A stretch of 6,337 nt of DNA, taken from JBICHM01 sp043101835. GTDB lineage: Bacteria; Planctomycetota; Phycisphaerae; Phycisphaerales; UBA1924. The notes beneath the pieces are model-generated. The model had not been told where the DNA came from, did no database searches, and saw nothing but the letters and a program-made list of their open reading frames with translations. Every line of letters begins with the position of its first letter. The first letter of the stretch is position 1. The DNA is taken from assembly GCA_043101835.1 (NCBI GenBank), contig JBICHM010000064.1, positions 1 through 6,337 of the forward strand. Direction: 5' to 3'. Position numbers and translations under genes: made by a program. This document shows positions 5,690-6,337 of this stretch, one piece after another.

Positions 5690-6337
5690 CTATGCGGGTT
5701 TGTCGGGGCGTTTCGGGCGCATCGCCCGTGCGCGGCTGATTGCGCCGGCGCCGAAACGCCCGGCGACGGCGTCGGTGGCGCGGTCGACGGCGGCGCGGCG
5801 TTCTCGTTCCTCTGCGTCGAAGAGGCCTGACTGCGCATCGCCGAAGCGTCCGGCGCTCATGCCGATAAGGCGGACAGGCTCGAAGCCGGACTTCGCCCAG
5901 GCGTCGAAGAGGTCGCGCGCGGCGGCCCAGAGCTCGTCGGTGGCGCTGGTGGCGTTCTCGAGCGTCGCCGAGCGGGTGATGGTTCGAAAGTCGCCGAAGC
6001 GGATCTTGAGGGTGACGGCTCGGGCGCGGAGGTCGTGCTTGCGAAGTCGGCGCGCGACATGTTCGGCGTGCTGAAGAAGAACGGCGCGGACCTCCTCGCG
6101 GTCGGTGAGGTCCTGCGCGAAGGTGCGCTCGCGCCCGATGGATTTCGCCTCGTGCTCGGGGGTGACGGGGCGGTCGTCGATGGCGCGGGCGAGCTGCCAG
6201 AGGCGGGCGCCCCAGACGCCGAAGCGCGATTCGAGGGTTCCTTCGTCGAGCTCGCGCAGGTCGGCGACGGTGCGGACGGCGAGGCGCCGGAGTTTCTCCT
6301 CCGCGGCGGGGCCGAGGCCGGGGATGACGCCGACGGG
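5690..6337 (-). CDS. dinB: DNA polymerase IV (Y-family, DinB), C-terminal part; 5' end beyond window
   Basis: Reading the minus strand from 6337 gives 215 codons and a TAG stop at 5692-5690. The visible part starts in the thumb helix-hairpin-helix (IPGLGPAAEEKLRRL, then VRTVADLREL). It continues through the little-finger domain, with diagnostic SIGRERTFAQDL, KIRFGDFRTITRS and DLFDAW, and a beta-clamp-binding motif QSGLF (5833-5819) before a conserved RFGAGAISRA tail. The catalytic palm with its metal-binding Asp/Glu lies outside the window. DinB performs error-prone translesion synthesis opposite damaged bases and is recruited by the sliding clamp. No start codon is visible, so the gene is easy to miss. 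It converges on the dockerin-protein gene with 7 nt between stops and is unlikely to be functionally linked to that operon. Family assignment is firm from motifs; intactness of the N-terminal half cannot be judged. Confidence 0.93.
   Translation of the reverse strand, partial: PVGVIPGLGPAAEEKLRRLAVRTVADLRELDEGTLESRFGVWGARLWQLARAIDDRPVTPEHEAKSIGRERTFAQDLTDREEVRAVLLQHAEHVARRLRKHDLRARAVTLKIRFGDFRTITRSATLENATSATDELWAAARDLFDAWAKSGFEPVRLIGMSAGRFGDAQSGLFDAEERERRAAVDRATDAVAGRFGAGAISRARAMRPKRPDKPA
5706..5761. repeat. 11-bp perfect inverted repeat at the convergent gene junction
   Basis: GGGCGTTTCGG (5706-5716) is the exact reverse complement of CCGAAACGCCC (5751-5761), with a 34-nt loop. The loop holds a competing hairpin, CGGGCG-CAT-CGCCCG (5714-5728), and the palindrome GCGCCGGCGC (5742-5751). 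The repeat begins 24 nt after the dockerin-protein stop and lies in the last codons of dinB. No T-tract follows on either strand, so it is not a classic intrinsic terminator, but it could stall or protect the ends of both convergent transcripts. Confidence 0.45.

Noticed and set aside
5714..5728. Small hairpin CGGGCG-CAT-CGCCCG as an intrinsic terminator
   Set aside because: No T-tract follows on either strand and the stem is only 6 bp. It is kept only as part of the larger inverted repeat.
4105..5838. 577-codon open frame on the minus strand across the dockerin-protein gene
   Set aside because: Arg/Val/His-rich with no motifs. It overlaps a strong gene with signal peptide and repeats, and runs into dinB in the wrong frame.
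5586..6074. 162-codon plus-strand open frame at the right end
   Set aside because: It begins inside the dockerin repeats in another frame and its DNA encodes clear DinB little-finger motifs on the minus strand.
1..6337. CRISPR array, insertion sequence, integrase or attachment site next to the tRNA gene
   Set aside because: No regularly spaced direct repeats, terminal inverted repeats, transposase or integrase motifs were seen. The window meets the 5' half of the tRNA, whereas integration normally uses the 3' part, which is out of view.

Overview
The window is very GC-rich and looks like a chromosomal segment of a planctomycete, probably Phycisphaerae/Phycisphaerales. Two sequence features suggest this. 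One is a pseudopilin-like protein carrying the C-terminal H-X9-DG signature, which is expanded in Planctomycetes. The other is a secreted protein ending in two dockerin-like repeats of the 'DGVVDGADLGLLLG' kind, typical of that class. The assignment is inferred from protein style; there is no rRNA here to confirm it.

Layout. Positions 1-36 (minus strand) hold the 5' half of an initiator tRNA-fMet, cut by the window edge inside the anticodon, with a good sigma-70-type promoter at 51-79. Positions 37-390 are a divergent intergenic region with G-runs, three short dyads at about 50-bp spacing that each involve the hexamer CCCTGA, and a weak sigma-54-like element at 332-347. Four plus-strand genes follow in a tight cluster that is probably one operon: an H-X9-DG pseudopilin (391-1221), a membrane sensor histidine kinase (1234-2742), an NtrC-type sigma-54-activating response regulator (2708-4204) and an exported dockerin-repeat protein (4201-5682). 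Junctions are 12 nt, then a 35-nt overlap, then a 4-nt ATGA overlap preceded by a near-perfect Shine-Dalgarno. A convergent minus-strand gene, the C-terminal half of DNA polymerase IV (dinB, 5690-6337), enters from the right edge and stops 7 nt from the last operon gene.

How the genes may work together. The kinase and regulator form a complete NtrB/NtrC or PilS/PilR-like two-component pair by all visible motifs. They lie between an envelope pseudopilin and an exported protein with Ca-binding-type repeats. The simplest hypothesis is a self-contained envelope module in which the sensor controls, through sigma-54, production of the pseudopilin and its co-transcribed exported partner, possibly by autoregulation at the dyad-rich upstream region. 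Gene order and overlaps are seen directly; the regulatory circuit is inference. Unusual residues are Asn directly after the kinase phospho-His, GAFTDA in place of GAFTGA in the activator, and U1 in the initiator tRNA.
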